Shown here: positions 40,077 through 40,130 of the stretch, one piece after another
Numbering within the stretch: position 1 is the first letter of the stretch
Layout: every line of letters starts with the position of its first letter
From: JAHDNZ01 sp036721855
GTDB taxonomy: Bacteria; Bacillota; DTU065
DNA length: 40,130 nucleotides
Reading direction: 5' to 3'
NCBI GenBank assembly: GCA_036721855.1
Contig: DAIMKF010000017.1
Span: forward strand, 1-40,130
The notes under the pieces: generated by a model
The model's input: the letters and a program-made list of their open reading frames with translations, nothing else
What the model was told of the DNA's origin: nothing
The model's database searches: none
Made by a program: the position numbers and the translations under genes

Positions 40077-40130
40077 GAGCCAAAAAGATGGTTTTGAGGC
40101 TTTTAAGCTATTTATTAGCTTAATCGAGTC

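Noticed and set aside
1..40130. CRISPR array, prophage or defence island
   Set aside because: No regularly spaced repeats, cas, integrase or phage structural genes are visible.

Overview
The window is AT-rich and gene-dense. It carries strong Shine-Dalgarno (SD) sequences, frequent TTG and GTG starts, and typical low-GC Bacillota (Firmicutes) genes: a YuxH-type EAL-HDOD protein, a DUF3006/ComEC-like pair, DUF6062, a YrzE-like membrane protein and PduL without an encapsulation tail. About three quarters of the genes lie on the minus strand. Many secreted TIM-barrel hydrolase-like proteins (DUF4434, DUF4855, two GHL10 proteins) and a probable outer-membrane beta-barrel ending in Phe suggest a polysaccharide-handling, possibly diderm, Bacillota lineage (Limnochordia/Hydrogenispora-like or Halanaerobiales-like). 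That placement is inference; no rRNA is present.

Layout. 1-6.7 kb: an EAL-HDOD c-di-GMP type protein; an internally deleted IS1182-like element whose hairpin ends act as terminators; a DUF4434 protein; a large GHL10 protein; a monoacylglycerol-lipase-like hydrolase. 6.7-11.6 kb (minus): DUF4855 protein, two SGNH hydrolases, a small secreted protein, DUF2500 and a LacI-type regulator. 11.8-15.7 kb (plus): a PII-like protein followed by a CPA2 antiporter, glycerate kinase, and a Prx6-type peroxiredoxin with a tiny winged-helix protein. 15.7-25.5 kb (minus): a two-repeat secreted protein, M42 peptidase, glycerol kinase, two uncharacterised proteins, MutT-type Nudix, GHL10, a nuclease-fold/winged-helix protein, ComEC-like hydrolase with DUF3006, and a second Nudix protein. 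25.7-31.7 kb: PAP2 phosphatase (plus), then a minus-strand envelope/carbohydrate group (beta-barrel, anchored LamG-like protein, two discoidin-like paralogues, acetyl-xylan-esterase-like hydrolase). 31.9-40.1 kb: small Cys-rich proteins, PduL, two tandem esterases, an EF-G-like GTPase, family-4 uracil-DNA glycosylase, patatin-like protein, a degenerate receiver domain and tRNA-Pro(GGG).

The most unusual signal is in the translation starts. At least six unrelated genes (LacI regulator, antiporter, two-repeat secreted protein, DUF6062, DUF7670-like and pduL; perhaps the PII-like gene too) have a strong SD placed 20-57 nt from a well-supported start codon, with a perfect or near-perfect stem-loop filling the gap. 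Removing the stem-loop restores a spacing of 7-12 nt in every case. The stems share no sequence. This looks like a recurrent looped-out (split) ribosome-binding site, a device known to me mainly from single phage T4 genes.

All assignments come from reading motifs and remembered family features; no database search was run.
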